Below, piece by piece: positions 23,328 to 30,793 of a stretch of 64,000 bases of DNA; the stretch's first letter is position 1, and each line of letters opens with the position of its first letter. The notes under the pieces were generated by a model that was not told where the DNA came from, searched no databases, and worked only from the letters and a program-made list of their open reading frames with translations. Made by a program: the position numbers and the translations under genes. Source of the DNA: an uncultured Acetatifactor sp. (GTDB lineage: Bacteria; Bacillota; Clostridia; Lachnospirales; Lachnospiraceae); NCBI GenBank assembly GCA_910584865.1, contig CAJUCE010000027.1:1-64000 (forward strand), written 5' to 3'.

Positions 23328-24014
23328 ATGAAAAGCAAGACGGAATTTTACCAGGCATTTTTTGAAATACTGGAGAAAAAGGGTTTTTCCATCCGACCGC
23401 CGTCCTCACCGGATTATGTGGCGGACATTTACCACAAGAACCGGCAGATCGCCTTTTACGGAAGGCAGGATGCCATTATCAAAAATCCTTTTACAGACGT
23501 GGAGGAAAAGCTGATGGAACGGCTGCAGGCACTGGCAAAGTCTGCGGCCATCGGCTGCGGCATCTGCTCAGACCGGCCATATGATGAAGCGGCAGCCACC
23601 CAGGATAAAAGTGGTTTGGTGAAGATCAACGAGCATAATGGCGTGGTTCTGGTTTGCAAGCAGCACCCCATCTTTGATTATGTATTGTCTACTTATCGGA
23701 AGGATATGGAGCATGGAGGCGCTCCTATCCAGAGACAGTATTTTTATAACAAGGAGGCGGCATTCGAGGACTTTGCCCTGCGGAGCGGGCTGGTGGACGA
23801 GAAAAAGCTGTTCACGGAAACAGAGCTTAAAATCCTCCATGCAGGGCTTGTGAAGTTACGGACGGAAGATCAGGAACTGGATCAAAATGGAATGGAATCC
23901 GTGGCGGCGCTGGTGGAACGGATTGAAGATATTGTGCCGGAGCTGGGGAAAAAGGACAGGACATTTGATTTCATGAAGTTGTTTTCGCCACTTGAAAATG
24001 TGAGGGAACGGTAG
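23328..24014 (+). CDS. Hypothetical protein, 228 aa, downstream of the relaxase
   Basis: AGAGGAGATGTAA precedes the ATG at 23328. The protein starts MKSKTEFYQAFFEILEKKGF and contains IYHKNRQIAFYGRQDAI and a CGICSDRP pair of cysteines. No known fold is evident. The 105 bases before it hold no other gene. It ends NVRER, a weak variant of the shared terminus. Its place beside the relaxase suggests a role in DNA processing, but this is inferred from position only. Confidence 0.6.
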   Translation: MKSKTEFYQAFFEILEKKGFSIRPPSSPDYVADIYHKNRQIAFYGRQDAIIKNPFTDVEEKLMERLQALAKSAAIGCGICSDRPYDEAAATQDKSGLVKINEHNGVVLVCKQHPIFDYVLSTYRKDMEHGGAPIQRQYFYNKEAAFEDFALRSGLVDEKKLFTETELKILHAGLVKLRTEDQELDQNGMESVAALVERIEDIVPELGKKDRTFDFMKLFSPLENVRER

Positions 24015-24100
24015 GAAAGTGCCGTGGAGCGGTACTTTGGGTACTGGATATGTATAGCGCCGCCCTGCCAGGCCAGAAAAAGCCTGTTATGGCAGAACGG

Positions 24101-24412
24101 TCAGTTTTTCAGGAGTTTTGCCATCTGGAGCAGTGCCTGAGCTTTTTCTTCCGGCAGGACACGGACGTTTTCCAGAAGTTCCCGCTCAAAATCGGATGGG
24201 TACATCACTTCGGCATCCCCATTCAGAAATTCGGGGAGTGTGGCGCCGAGGCAGGAGAGGAGCTTCTCCAGTATGTAGACGGAAGGCTGGTTTTCGCCTC
24301 GTTCAATCTTGTGGATATAATTTTCGGACACATCGGATTCTTTGGAAAGACGGTATACGCTGAACCCTTTGTCGGTCCGCAGCTTTCGGAACCGGTTTGG
24401 AATATCGATCAT
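24101..24412 (-). CDS. XRE-family helix-turn-helix repressor
   Basis: The 103-residue protein begins MIDIPNRFRKLRTDKGFSVYRLS, followed by the recognition segment DVSENYIHKIERGENQPSVYIL, a classical HTH_3 domain. The ATG at 24412 is preferred because AAAGGG lies at the right distance; a GTG nine bases earlier overlaps that site. The C-terminal part is short and helical, with no peptidase domain, so it is not a LexA/CI-type cleavable repressor. It is transcribed against the transfer genes, as expected for an element regulator. Confidence 0.85.
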   Translation of the reverse strand: MIDIPNRFRKLRTDKGFSVYRLSKESDVSENYIHKIERGENQPSVYILEKLLSCLGATLPEFLNGDAEVMYPSDFERELLENVRVLPEEKAQALLQMAKLLKN

Positions 24413-24564
24413 GGCTGTCACCCTTTCTTGTCTGTCAGAATCAGACTTCAGACCTGTTGGCCTGCCTACTGATTCATATTATGGGTGATAGCCAAACAAA
24501 AGATAATACAAACAAAATGGTTGAAAATACAGATATATTATTGTATCATGGAAGAACGGGACGA

Positions 24565-24598
24565 GAAAACAGCCCCGCCGCCGGAGCGGAAGGGCTGT
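24565..24598 (-). terminator. Intrinsic terminator for the minus-strand Arc-like gene
   Basis: ACAGCCC (24569-24575) pairs with GGGCTGT (24592-24598), and on the minus strand the stem is followed by TTTTCTC. It overlaps the stop codon of the Arc-like gene. Confidence 0.6.
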
Positions 24599-24786
24599 CA
24601 GTCATGGTCTTTGGGGACAGGCGGCCGGATCTCGCCTTCTGCCTGCTCCACTTCTCTGATATGTTTCAACAGGACATATTCGATATAGTTCGTCATGGAG
24701 CGGTGCTGTGCGGTGGAAAGCGCCCCGATCTTGTCAAAAACCTCATCTTCCAGTCTGAGGGTAAATACCCGTTTGTTTGTAGCCAT
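24598..24786 (-). CDS. Arc/ribbon-helix-helix regulator, 62 aa
   Basis: ATG at 24786 (minus) follows GGAGG by nine bases. The sequence KRVFTLRLEDEVFDKIGALS then SMTNYIEYVLLKHI is a complete Arc-type ribbon-helix-helix. It is divergent from the 24908 gene. The 120 bases between them hold a minus-strand TATAAT (24843-24848) and two TGACAGC repeats one helical turn apart. This arrangement suggests an autoregulated switch over both genes. Confidence 0.8.
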   Translation of the reverse strand: MATNKRVFTLRLEDEVFDKIGALSTAQHRSMTNYIEYVLLKHIREVEQAEGEIRPPVPKDHD

Positions 24787-24857
24787 AAGATATATCCTCC
24801 ACTTACTTGTCATCAGATATATTTTATGGTATTCTTTGTAACTATTATACAGTCAGT

Positions 24858-24875
24858 TGACAGCTAAGTGACAGC
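24858..24875. promoter_or_regulatory. Candidate operator: TGACAGC direct repeat, 11-bp period
   Basis: TGACAGC occurs at 24858-24864 and at 24869-24875, on the same face of the helix, between two divergent promoters. Ribbon-helix-helix dimers commonly bind such tandem sites. The likely binder is the Arc-like protein encoded at 24598-24786. Confidence 0.5.
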
Positions 24876-24907
24876 AGATTAAGCGAAAAAGAGAGGAGAG
24901 TGATGTT

Positions 24908-25753
24908 ATGCACCAGCCGCCACAGGGGGAATCCATCTGGGGAACCATCAATACCTGCGTGGAGATCGCGCTGAACGTCTACATGATCGTGGCCGTGGAC
25001 GGGCAGGGCATTGAGAGGGAGGGTGTCATGGTACGGAAAAACGCCGTGAAGGACATCCTTTCAGAGAAGGCAGCCGCAATGGGGCGGGAGGACGGGGACT
25101 GGCTCTGTTTTGACGAGGGCAAAAAAGACATTCCCGTGTATGAGGTGCTGCAGCGGCGCATGGCGCTGTGCAGGCGGATGGAGGCTGTCGTGATGAAGCA
25201 GATGGAGGAGATCCGGAGGGACGGAAAGCTGTCCCTGACAGATTACTTCGGGGAATGTGCGCCGCCGGTGGAAACACCTGCCGGACAGGTGGATGACATG
25301 CTCCATGTTCGGAACGGCATTTACATGACCCAGGATAGGGAGAGCCTGAAATTTGCCGTCCATGAGGCAGTGGCGGACAACTTTATGTCGCCCATGGCGG
25401 CGGAATGCGGGTGCAGGCATGGAGATTACCTGTTTTACGACACCGCATCCAGTGCCGTCATGCTGAATGAACTGAAAAGTGTATTTGACGAAGTATCGGC
25501 GCTGGTTATTTCCGAGGACAGCCTGTATGCCACCCTGAACCAGAATTTCCCTGCCTACAGACAGCTGTACAATGCCTGTGTGCCGAAGGAGGAACAGATA
25601 CCGGAGGCGGACGCTCCTGCGGAGCTTTTCCTTGCGGTGCAGCTGGAGGCGGCAAGGGACAGGGAGGAACCGGAGAGCCGGTCCGTGGAAGAGGAAAGGC
25701 CAGAGGAAATGGAGGAAGAATTTGGCGAACAGATCGACTATGATATCCGGTAG
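24908..25753 (+). CDS. Hypothetical protein, 281 aa, with internal duplication
   Basis: GAGGAGAG precedes the ATG at 24908 by eight bases. Two halves are related. AVKDILSEKAAAMGREDGDW (about residue 46) aligns with AVADNFMSPMAAECGCRHGD (about 157), each followed by a FD or YD turn and a helical segment. The protein is soluble and has an acidic tail ending in IDYDIR. I do not recognise the family. It is the first gene right of the Arc-like operator and probably under its control. Confidence 0.6.
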   Translation: MHQPPQGESIWGTINTCVEIALNVYMIVAVDGQGIEREGVMVRKNAVKDILSEKAAAMGREDGDWLCFDEGKKDIPVYEVLQRRMALCRRMEAVVMKQMEEIRRDGKLSLTDYFGECAPPVETPAGQVDDMLHVRNGIYMTQDRESLKFAVHEAVADNFMSPMAAECGCRHGDYLFYDTASSAVMLNELKSVFDEVSALVISEDSLYATLNQNFPAYRQLYNACVPKEEQIPEADAPAELFLAVQLEAARDREEPESRSVEEERPEEMEEEFGEQIDYDIR

Positions 25754-26078
25754 CGATCCCATGAAAAAAGACAATTCCATGGAGAAAGACAACTCCATAA
25801 AAGGGGGATATTCCAAAGAGAGAGGAAAATCCATCGAAAAAGAATTTTCCACGAAAAAGAAACAGCCCGAAGAAGTAACCCGTCATAAGGAAGAAACAGA
25901 ACGTGAAAAAGGCAGACAGGATGAGGAAGATGGGCAGAAACACCGGTCAGCGGAGCGGGGCGGAAAACGGCGGCTGCGTGTCTACCGGAGCGGGAGCTGG
26001 GAAAAATACCCGGTTCCCCAGCTGCGTCTTGAGGGGAAATGGCTGGAGGACTATGGCTTTCTGCCGGGAACCCCATAG
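25740..26078 (+). CDS. SymE-like protein, frameshifted at its C-terminus
   Basis: The first 75 residues are Lys/Glu/Ser-rich and probably disordered. They are followed by a SymE-type beta-barrel end: RRLRVYRSGS, YPVPQLRLEGKWLEDYGF, LPGTP. In SymE the strand continues as x-V-x-V...LII, and that continuation (PIEVSCAKDQLIICKVP) is present in the next frame right after a CCCC tract at 26072-26075. A five-C tract would restore one protein. SymE proteins are SOS-type toxin or RNA-cleaving relatives of AbrB-fold proteins. The start at ATG 25740 overlaps the upstream stop, and the ribosome site is weak. Confidence 0.6.
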   Translation: MISGSDPMKKDNSMEKDNSIKGGYSKERGKSIEKEFSTKKKQPEEVTRHKEETEREKGRQDEEDGQKHRSAERGGKRRLRVYRSGSWEKYPVPQLRLEGKWLEDYGFLPGTP

Positions 26079-26476
26079 AGGTGTCCTGTGCGAAAGACCA
26101 GCTGATCATCTGTAAAGTACCCACGATCAGTGTGCTGGTGATTGGCTCCCGTTCCATCTCTGCGTTTGACCTCTCCCCTTATATCCCCAAAGACTGCGGG
26201 AGGATTCTCTGTTATCGGGAAAAGGGGATCGGCTCTGTGGCAGAGCAGTATGCCCGGTATCATAAAATCCATGTGGAGACTGCGGAACCGGACGGTAAAC
26301 AAAGCGGTGAACAGAACGGACAAGGAGAGATTTCGGAGCAGGATATACAGATGGTTGCCATGGCCGATCTGGTGGTTGCCGTATGGGACGGAAAGGGCAG
26401 GGGTACAAAGGAGATAGCCGATTATGCGAGAACGATTGGGAAACCGGTGAAGGTCATTACGGTGAGAATGGAATAA
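26039..26476 (+). CDS. SymE C-terminal strand fused to a SLOG-fold domain (YspA/cpYpsA-like)
   Basis: The frame carries the SymE continuation PIEVSCAKDQLIICKVP and then a SLOG domain: ISVLVIGSRSISAFDLSPYI, YREKGIGSVAEQYA, MADLVVAVWDGKGRGTKEIADYA, GKPVKVITV. SLOG domains bind nucleotides or derivatives and are frequent in immunity and signalling systems. The ATG at 26039 lies inside the SymE gene, a few bases after GAGGGG, so separate initiation is possible. A frameshift fusion with the upstream gene is the alternative. An intrinsic terminator follows 20 bases after the stop. Confidence 0.6.
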   Translation: MAGGLWLSAGNPIEVSCAKDQLIICKVPTISVLVIGSRSISAFDLSPYIPKDCGRILCYREKGIGSVAEQYARYHKIHVETAEPDGKQSGEQNGQGEISEQDIQMVAMADLVVAVWDGKGRGTKEIADYARTIGKPVKVITVRME

Positions 26477-26496
26477 AAAAGAATATAGGAAAATAA

Positions 26497-26542
26497 GGCA
26501 GGCCGTATATCTGGATCATCAGGTATGCGGCCTGCCTTTTTT
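26497..26542 (+). terminator. Strong intrinsic terminator after the SLOG gene
   Basis: GGCAGGCCG (26497-26505) pairs with CGGCCTGCC (26528-26536), and six T residues follow. It closes the cargo block before the transfer operon. Confidence 0.8.
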
Positions 26543-26561
26543 CATGGGAGGTGAGATTTAT

Positions 26562-27251
26562 TTGAAAATGGTATACCTTGCATCTCCCCTAAGAGGGGAT
26601 TATGACAGGAATATCAAAAATGCTGTGGAATACAGCAGACTTGTCAGTGAGTGCGGATTGCTTCCGCTGGCGCCCCACATTATTTTCAGTCAGTGGTGTA
26701 ACGACACCATTCCGGAGCAGAGGGAACAGGGGCTGAAACTGGGGCTTTCTCTGCTGGAAAAATGTGATGAGATGTGGGTGATGGGCAGGAAGATCAGCCA
26801 GGGGATGCAGGGAGAGGTGGATTTTGCAGGAGAACATGGCATCAGGACTTATTTTGTCTCCTATCCCACACTGAAAGAGTATTATCCTGTCAGCACCGAT
26901 GAAGTCCCGCTTTTAAACGGACAGGACTGCAGGGAGGGAAGCAGGGAAGAGAACTATATGGACAGGTTGGTGGTGCTTAGGCTTGAAAGTTTGAAACCGG
27001 AATACCGCAATGCCCGTAACCAGCTGTGGATTGTCACCCATGGCCCCGGCTGTGAGGGAAAAGGGGGAAGTTTCAGCGATACCGTCCATCTGTACCATCC
27101 CATTGACAAAGACCATATGGCAGTGTCGAGAACGGAATTGCTGGGCATCCCCAGGGAGGAAACCGTGGAGATGCTGAAAAACGCCTACCCGGAGTTTGTA
27201 AACGGGATTGCCGAATACAGGCAGGAGGAAGAAGAGGAACTGTGCCGATGA
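26562..27251 (+). CDS. DUF4406/nucleoside-deoxyribosyltransferase-fold protein with extra C-terminal domain
   Basis: The start is TTG at 26562, seven bases after GGAGGTGA. Residues 1-110 resemble the DUF4406 and MazG-adjacent deoxyribosyltransferase-like fold: VYLASPLRGDYDRNIKNAV, LLPLAPHIIFSQW, KCDEMWVMGRKISQGMQGEV. The remaining 110 residues (DRLVVLRLESLKPEYRNA ... TVHLYHP) form a separate unknown domain. Its end overlaps the VirD4 start, so it is probably the first gene of the transfer operon. Its enzymatic role is unknown. Confidence 0.7.
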   Translation: MKMVYLASPLRGDYDRNIKNAVEYSRLVSECGLLPLAPHIIFSQWCNDTIPEQREQGLKLGLSLLEKCDEMWVMGRKISQGMQGEVDFAGEHGIRTYFVSYPTLKEYYPVSTDEVPLLNGQDCREGSREENYMDRLVVLRLESLKPEYRNARNQLWIVTHGPGCEGKGGSFSDTVHLYHPIDKDHMAVSRTELLGIPREETVEMLKNAYPEFVNGIAEYRQEEEEELCR

Positions 27252-29548
27252 AGAAAAAAGAAAAGCTGATCTTAAGCGTTATCCTGCTGGCAGTGGGAAC
27301 CATTCTGAACCTGTTCTTTACGGCGGCCCTGCACGGGCTGATGTCCAGGCGGTACGATACGCTGACGCTGGTTCCGTTCTTTCAGTGTCTGTCGGGACTG
27401 TTTACCGAGCGTCGGCAGTTACTTTTGTTCCTGTCTTTTGAGGGCTTTCTGGTACTGTGCTGTATCCTCTTCTGGGTGCAGAACAGCCGCACCTATCAGA
27501 GCGAGCTTGTGAAGGTTGCCGGGGATATCTACACCCCGGCTCCGTCAGGGCAGTACCAGCACGGTTCGTCACGGTGGCTGAAAAAGGAAGAGAGGGACGG
27601 GGTATTTGAGACCCAGATCATTGACCCGCATAACGAAGTGATTCGGATGCTTCTGGATACAGGGTATGATAACCTGCCGTTTCTGGAAAAGGGAAATGGC
27701 ACAAAAAATAAGGAAGAGGATACCGGACAGGAGAAAGCAGGGAATATGCCGGAGGACACAACAGCAGGCTCCGCCATCTCCCTGTCCGTTCCTATAAATC
27801 CATTAAGGGCAAAGGAGGATGAAGATTTTGAAACGGTAGAGTATGTGGTCTCTCATGCCGGTACAGTCAGACAGGAGGCCGGAAAGGAGGCAGAAAAATC
27901 ACCATCAGGAGGGGAGACCATGGAAAAGGCAGCAGGAACAGAGGATGGAAACAAAGGAACCGATTCATATAAACTCTTCTCTAAAGGCGGCATTGTGGTG
28001 GGAATGGAGAAGATGGGAAATCGGGAGAAGCTGTACCTGATCGGGGACGATACCCACACCCTGACCATCGGCGCCACCCGCTCCGGCAAGACCCGGTGCC
28101 TGGTCATCCAGTCCATCTGCTCCATAGCACTGTCCGGGGAGAGCCTGGTTATCAGCGACCCCAAGGCCGAGTTGTACCATTATACAGCAGATTATCTGAA
28201 AAAGCTGGGCTACGAGGTGATCTGTCTGGACTTTAAGAATCCGGAAAAAAGCACCCGTTACAACCTGCTCCAGCCGGTGACAGACGCTATTAACGAGGAT
28301 GATGTGGAGCGGGCGGAGATGTATGCCTGGGATATCACCAACATCCTGGTGGGGGATAACACGTCCAACGAGAAGATCTGGGAGAACGGGGAAAAGTCCA
28401 CCATAGCGGCGGCCATCCTCTGTGTGGTGGCGGACAACCGGAAACGGCCGGAGTACCAGAACCTGACCAACGTGTACTGGTTCATCGCAGAGATGAGCAA
28501 GTCTGTGGGAGGGAAAACGCCCATGAGCGAGTACATGAAGAAACTTCCGGCAAAGCACCCGGCGCGGGCATTGATGTCCATTGCGGAGGTGGCTCCCAGC
28601 CGCACCAAGGGCAGCTTCGACACGTCCGCCCTGACCACTCTGCGTCTGTTCACCAGCCGCTCTGTCTATGCCATCACCCACAAGAGTGATTACAACATAG
28701 CGGATATCGGCAGGAAGAAGCAGGCACTGTTCCTGATCCTGCCGGATGAAAAGACCACATATTACCCTATCGCCAGCCTGATGGTGTCCCAGCTGTATGA
28801 ACTGCTGGTGCGCCAGTCTGACCTGCGGGGAGGCAGGCTGGAAAACAGGGTGAACTTTGTTTTAGATGAGTTTGGAAATTTTACGAAACTGAACGATTTC
28901 ACCAACAAGCTGACCGTGGCCGGAGGCAGGGGCGTGCGGTTCAACCTGTTTTTACAGAGTTTTGAGCAGCTGACACAGAAATACGATAAGGAGACGGCGG
29001 CCATCGTCAAGTCCAATTGCCAGACCTGGATCTATCTGCAGGCGGACGATAAGGAGACCCTGCAGGATGTGTGCGACAAGCTGGGGAAATACACTACTTC
29101 GGCTTATCAGTTATCCAGCCAGCACGGGCGGTATGTCAATCCCAGCAGCTCCCACAGCATCAGCCTTGTGGCAAGGGAACTTCTGACCACAGACGAGATA
29201 CGGCGGATCTCCCGCCCGAATCAGATCGTCATCAGCAGGGCGCACCCGGCCATGATGAACGCGCCCGACCTCTCCCAGTGGTATTTTAACCGGATGTGCG
29301 GTCTGGGAGATCCGGAACACAACCGAAAGGTGCGGGAGGCCAGGGAAAAGGCCCGCCCGGTGCTTTCGGCCAGGACAGAGGAGATCCCTCTGTGGAATAT
29401 CTGGGTGTATTACACCAAAGACCTGCAGCTGAAAGAGGCTCAGCAGAAATCACAGACATTCGGGGCGCAGGCCGGCTCCATGTTTTCGTCTGTGAAAGGT
29501 TATAGAAGAACAGTAGGAGGTTCAGACAAGAATGAAGAGGAAGATTAA
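27248..29548 (+). CDS. VirD4/TraG-type type IV coupling protein
   Basis: This 766-residue inner-membrane ATPase links the relaxosome to the transfer channel. Two N-terminal membrane helices (LILSVILLAVGTILNLFFTA; LLLFLSFEGFLVLCCILFW) precede a long acidic linker. Walker A is GATRSGKTR (about residue 275), followed by SDPKAELY, and Walker B is FVLDEFGNF (about 536). The tail carries RPVLSARTEEIPLWNI. ATG 27248 is used, with GAGGAA eight bases before it; the GTG at 27242 is possible. It overlaps the pilin-like gene downstream by 17 bases. Confidence 0.9.
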   Translation: MKKKEKLILSVILLAVGTILNLFFTAALHGLMSRRYDTLTLVPFFQCLSGLFTERRQLLLFLSFEGFLVLCCILFWVQNSRTYQSELVKVAGDIYTPAPSGQYQHGSSRWLKKEERDGVFETQIIDPHNEVIRMLLDTGYDNLPFLEKGNGTKNKEEDTGQEKAGNMPEDTTAGSAISLSVPINPLRAKEDEDFETVEYVVSHAGTVRQEAGKEAEKSPSGGETMEKAAGTEDGNKGTDSYKLFSKGGIVVGMEKMGNREKLYLIGDDTHTLTIGATRSGKTRCLVIQSICSIALSGESLVISDPKAELYHYTADYLKKLGYEVICLDFKNPEKSTRYNLLQPVTDAINEDDVERAEMYAWDITNILVGDNTSNEKIWENGEKSTIAAAILCVVADNRKRPEYQNLTNVYWFIAEMSKSVGGKTPMSEYMKKLPAKHPARALMSIAEVAPSRTKGSFDTSALTTLRLFTSRSVYAITHKSDYNIADIGRKKQALFLILPDEKTTYYPIASLMVSQLYELLVRQSDLRGGRLENRVNFVLDEFGNFTKLNDFTNKLTVAGGRGVRFNLFLQSFEQLTQKYDKETAAIVKSNCQTWIYLQADDKETLQDVCDKLGKYTTSAYQLSSQHGRYVNPSSSHSISLVARELLTTDEIRRISRPNQIVISRAHPAMMNAPDLSQWYFNRMCGLGDPEHNRKVREAREKARPVLSARTEEIPLWNIWVYYTKDLQLKEAQQKSQTFGAQAGSMFSSVKGYRRTVGGSDKNEEED

Positions 29549-29882
29549 AAACGCAGCGGTAAGGCTTCGGGCGGCGGGTGCCATGGGCATGGCCGCTTTT
29601 CTTATGCTGGCAAACAGTACCACGGCATATGCGTCCGGCATCAGCCAGAGCAAGCTCGCCACGGGAACAGAAAAACTGATTGCCGATGCCACCACCTGGC
29701 TGATGGTGCTGGCTCCTGTGGTGGCGGGGCTTCTGATCATCTATTTCTGCATCCGGCGCTCGGCGGCGGACGAGATGGATCAGAAGAAGTGGAACAACCG
29801 CATTGTGGTTGCCATTGTTTCCTGTATCGGTGCGGTGCTGGGGAGTGCTACGCTGAACATCATCATCGGTTACTATCAGTAA
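29532..29882 (+). CDS. VirB2/TrbC-like small membrane protein with signal peptide
   Basis: The 116-residue protein has a signal peptide (basic start, then AAGAMGMAAFLMLANSTTAYASG) and two membrane helices (TWLMVLAPVVAGLLIIYFC; IVVAIVSCIGAVLGSATL) separated by a short charged loop. This is the VirB2/TrbC layout of a conjugative pilin or channel subunit. It lies next to VirD4 and before a second pilin candidate. A short hairpin follows in the 88-base gap. Confidence 0.7.
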   Translation: MKRKIKNAAVRLRAAGAMGMAAFLMLANSTTAYASGISQSKLATGTEKLIADATTWLMVLAPVVAGLLIIYFCIRRSAADEMDQKKWNNRIVVAIVSCIGAVLGSATLNIIIGYYQ

Positions 29883-29903
29883 GCCGTACCAAGACGGGTA
29901 AAA

Positions 29904-29922
29904 CCGCAGGGATTCCCTGCGG
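29904..29922 (+). promoter_or_regulatory. Intercistronic hairpin after the VirB2-like gene
   Basis: CCGCAGGG (29904-29911) and CCCTGCGG (29915-29922) form a perfect 8-bp stem with a three-base loop and no T-tract. It probably stabilises or attenuates mRNA between the two pilin-like genes. Confidence 0.5.
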
Positions 29923-29970
29923 ATCTGCCATATAACCATCAATTTCAATTAAGAAAAGGAGAATGAATCT

Positions 29971-30222
29971 ATGAAGAGACTGACTGACAAAATGAACGAT
30001 CTGGCGGTAAAGAGTTATGTGAAGGGGATGCAGGCCAAGGCGAAGCTGGTGGAGGTGTTCGCCCAGAAGTCCGGTGAGGGCTTTGTGGATACGGCGCTGA
30101 AGATTTTGATTTCCGTGGTGGTGGGCGCGCTGTTGCTGGCGGGGCTGTACACACTGTTCAAGGACACCATCCTGCCTACCCTGACCCAGAAGATCACCAG
30201 CCTGTTCAACTATCAGGGATAA
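29971..30222 (+). CDS. DUF6133 protein, Flp-pilin-like
   Basis: The 83-residue protein has a charged 33-residue leader and then KSGEGFVDTALKILISVVVG, one membrane helix, and LYTLFKDTILPTLTQKITSLF. The layout is that of Flp prepilins: a leader ending in Gly, an acidic residue soon after, a hydrophobic helix, and a short amphipathic end. The GEG(F/Y)(V/I)D box recurs in the TadE-like DUF4320 protein at 42746. I infer that it is the major pilin processed by the peptidase encoded at 34964. It is known to me only as DUF6133 in ICEs. Confidence 0.7.
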   Translation: MKRLTDKMNDLAVKSYVKGMQAKAKLVEVFAQKSGEGFVDTALKILISVVVGALLLAGLYTLFKDTILPTLTQKITSLFNYQG

Positions 30223-30236
30223 GGCTGACAATGGCT

Positions 30237-30266
30237 GCCGTTCCTGCTCTTAAGGGTGGGAACGGC
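30237..30266 (+). promoter_or_regulatory. Hairpin after the Flp-like gene
   Basis: GCCGTTCC (30237-30244) pairs with GGAACGGC (30259-30266), and an A/T-rich ATATTTTC follows. It could be a weak terminator or stability element that sets pilin dosage relative to downstream genes. Confidence 0.5.
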
Positions 30267-30292
30267 ATATTTTCAACAAAAAGGAGGCTTTG

Positions 30293-30736
30293 ATGAAAGT
30301 TAAGAGCAAGATTGTTGCCCGCTACGAGGACAAGGGTAGGCTGAAAGCCGTTGCCACCGTCTGTCTGGATGGAAAATTCCTGGTGACGGGGGTGCGCGTG
30401 GCAGACTGCCAGAAGGGGCTGACTGTGTTCATGCCCAGCCGGGAGATCCATGACGGGGAGTACCGGGATATCTGTTTTCCCATCACTTCGGAGTTGTACA
30501 AGCAGATCAAGGACAGTGTGCTGGAGGCATATGCGAGGCCGGAGGATGACGACCCGGCTTATGGGGACAGCCCTGAAGCAGAAGAGAAAACGGCACAGAC
30601 AGGAGAAACGGTGCAGGCGGATGCTGCGGTGGCAGCGGAAACGGGGATTCTGCCGGAGGATGGCAGGCTGGCAGGGAATCCGGGGAGCGGTGGGCAGCCG
30701 GAGGACACAGCACAGTCTGAACGGCAGAGCCAGTGA
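30293..30736 (+). CDS. SpoVG-family protein with long acidic tail
   Basis: Residues 1-85 match SpoVG (RLKAVATVCLDGKFLVTGVRVAD, TVFMPSREIHDGEYRDICFPI), a small RNA- or DNA-binding regulator. The remaining 60 residues are Glu/Ala/Gly-rich and disordered. ATG 30293 is chosen over the overlapping TTG at 30290 for its spacing to AGGAGG. SpoVG homologues are regular members of Clostridial ICE transfer regions, where they may regulate the operon after transcription. Confidence 0.85.
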   Translation: MKVKSKIVARYEDKGRLKAVATVCLDGKFLVTGVRVADCQKGLTVFMPSREIHDGEYRDICFPITSELYKQIKDSVLEAYARPEDDDPAYGDSPEAEEKTAQTGETVQADAAVAAETGILPEDGRLAGNPGSGGQPEDTAQSERQSQ

Positions 30737-30753
30737 GCAGGCACAAAAAGATA

Positions 30754-30777
30754 CCCGGCAGGAACCATTCTGCCGGG
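30754..30777 (+). promoter_or_regulatory. Hairpin between the SpoVG and VirB6-like genes
   Basis: CCCGGCAG (30754-30761) and CTGCCGGG (30770-30777) form a perfect 8-bp stem with an eight-base loop. It lies just before the VirB6-like ribosome site and has no T-tract. Confidence 0.5.
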
Positions 30778-30793
30778 GGCGGGAGGTGATGGA

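Noticed and set aside
25761..25870. Repeated TCCA/AAAGA pattern in the SymE N-terminus taken as a tandem repeat or regulatory array
   Set aside because: The spacing is irregular and it is explained by Lys/Ser/Glu low-complexity coding sequence.
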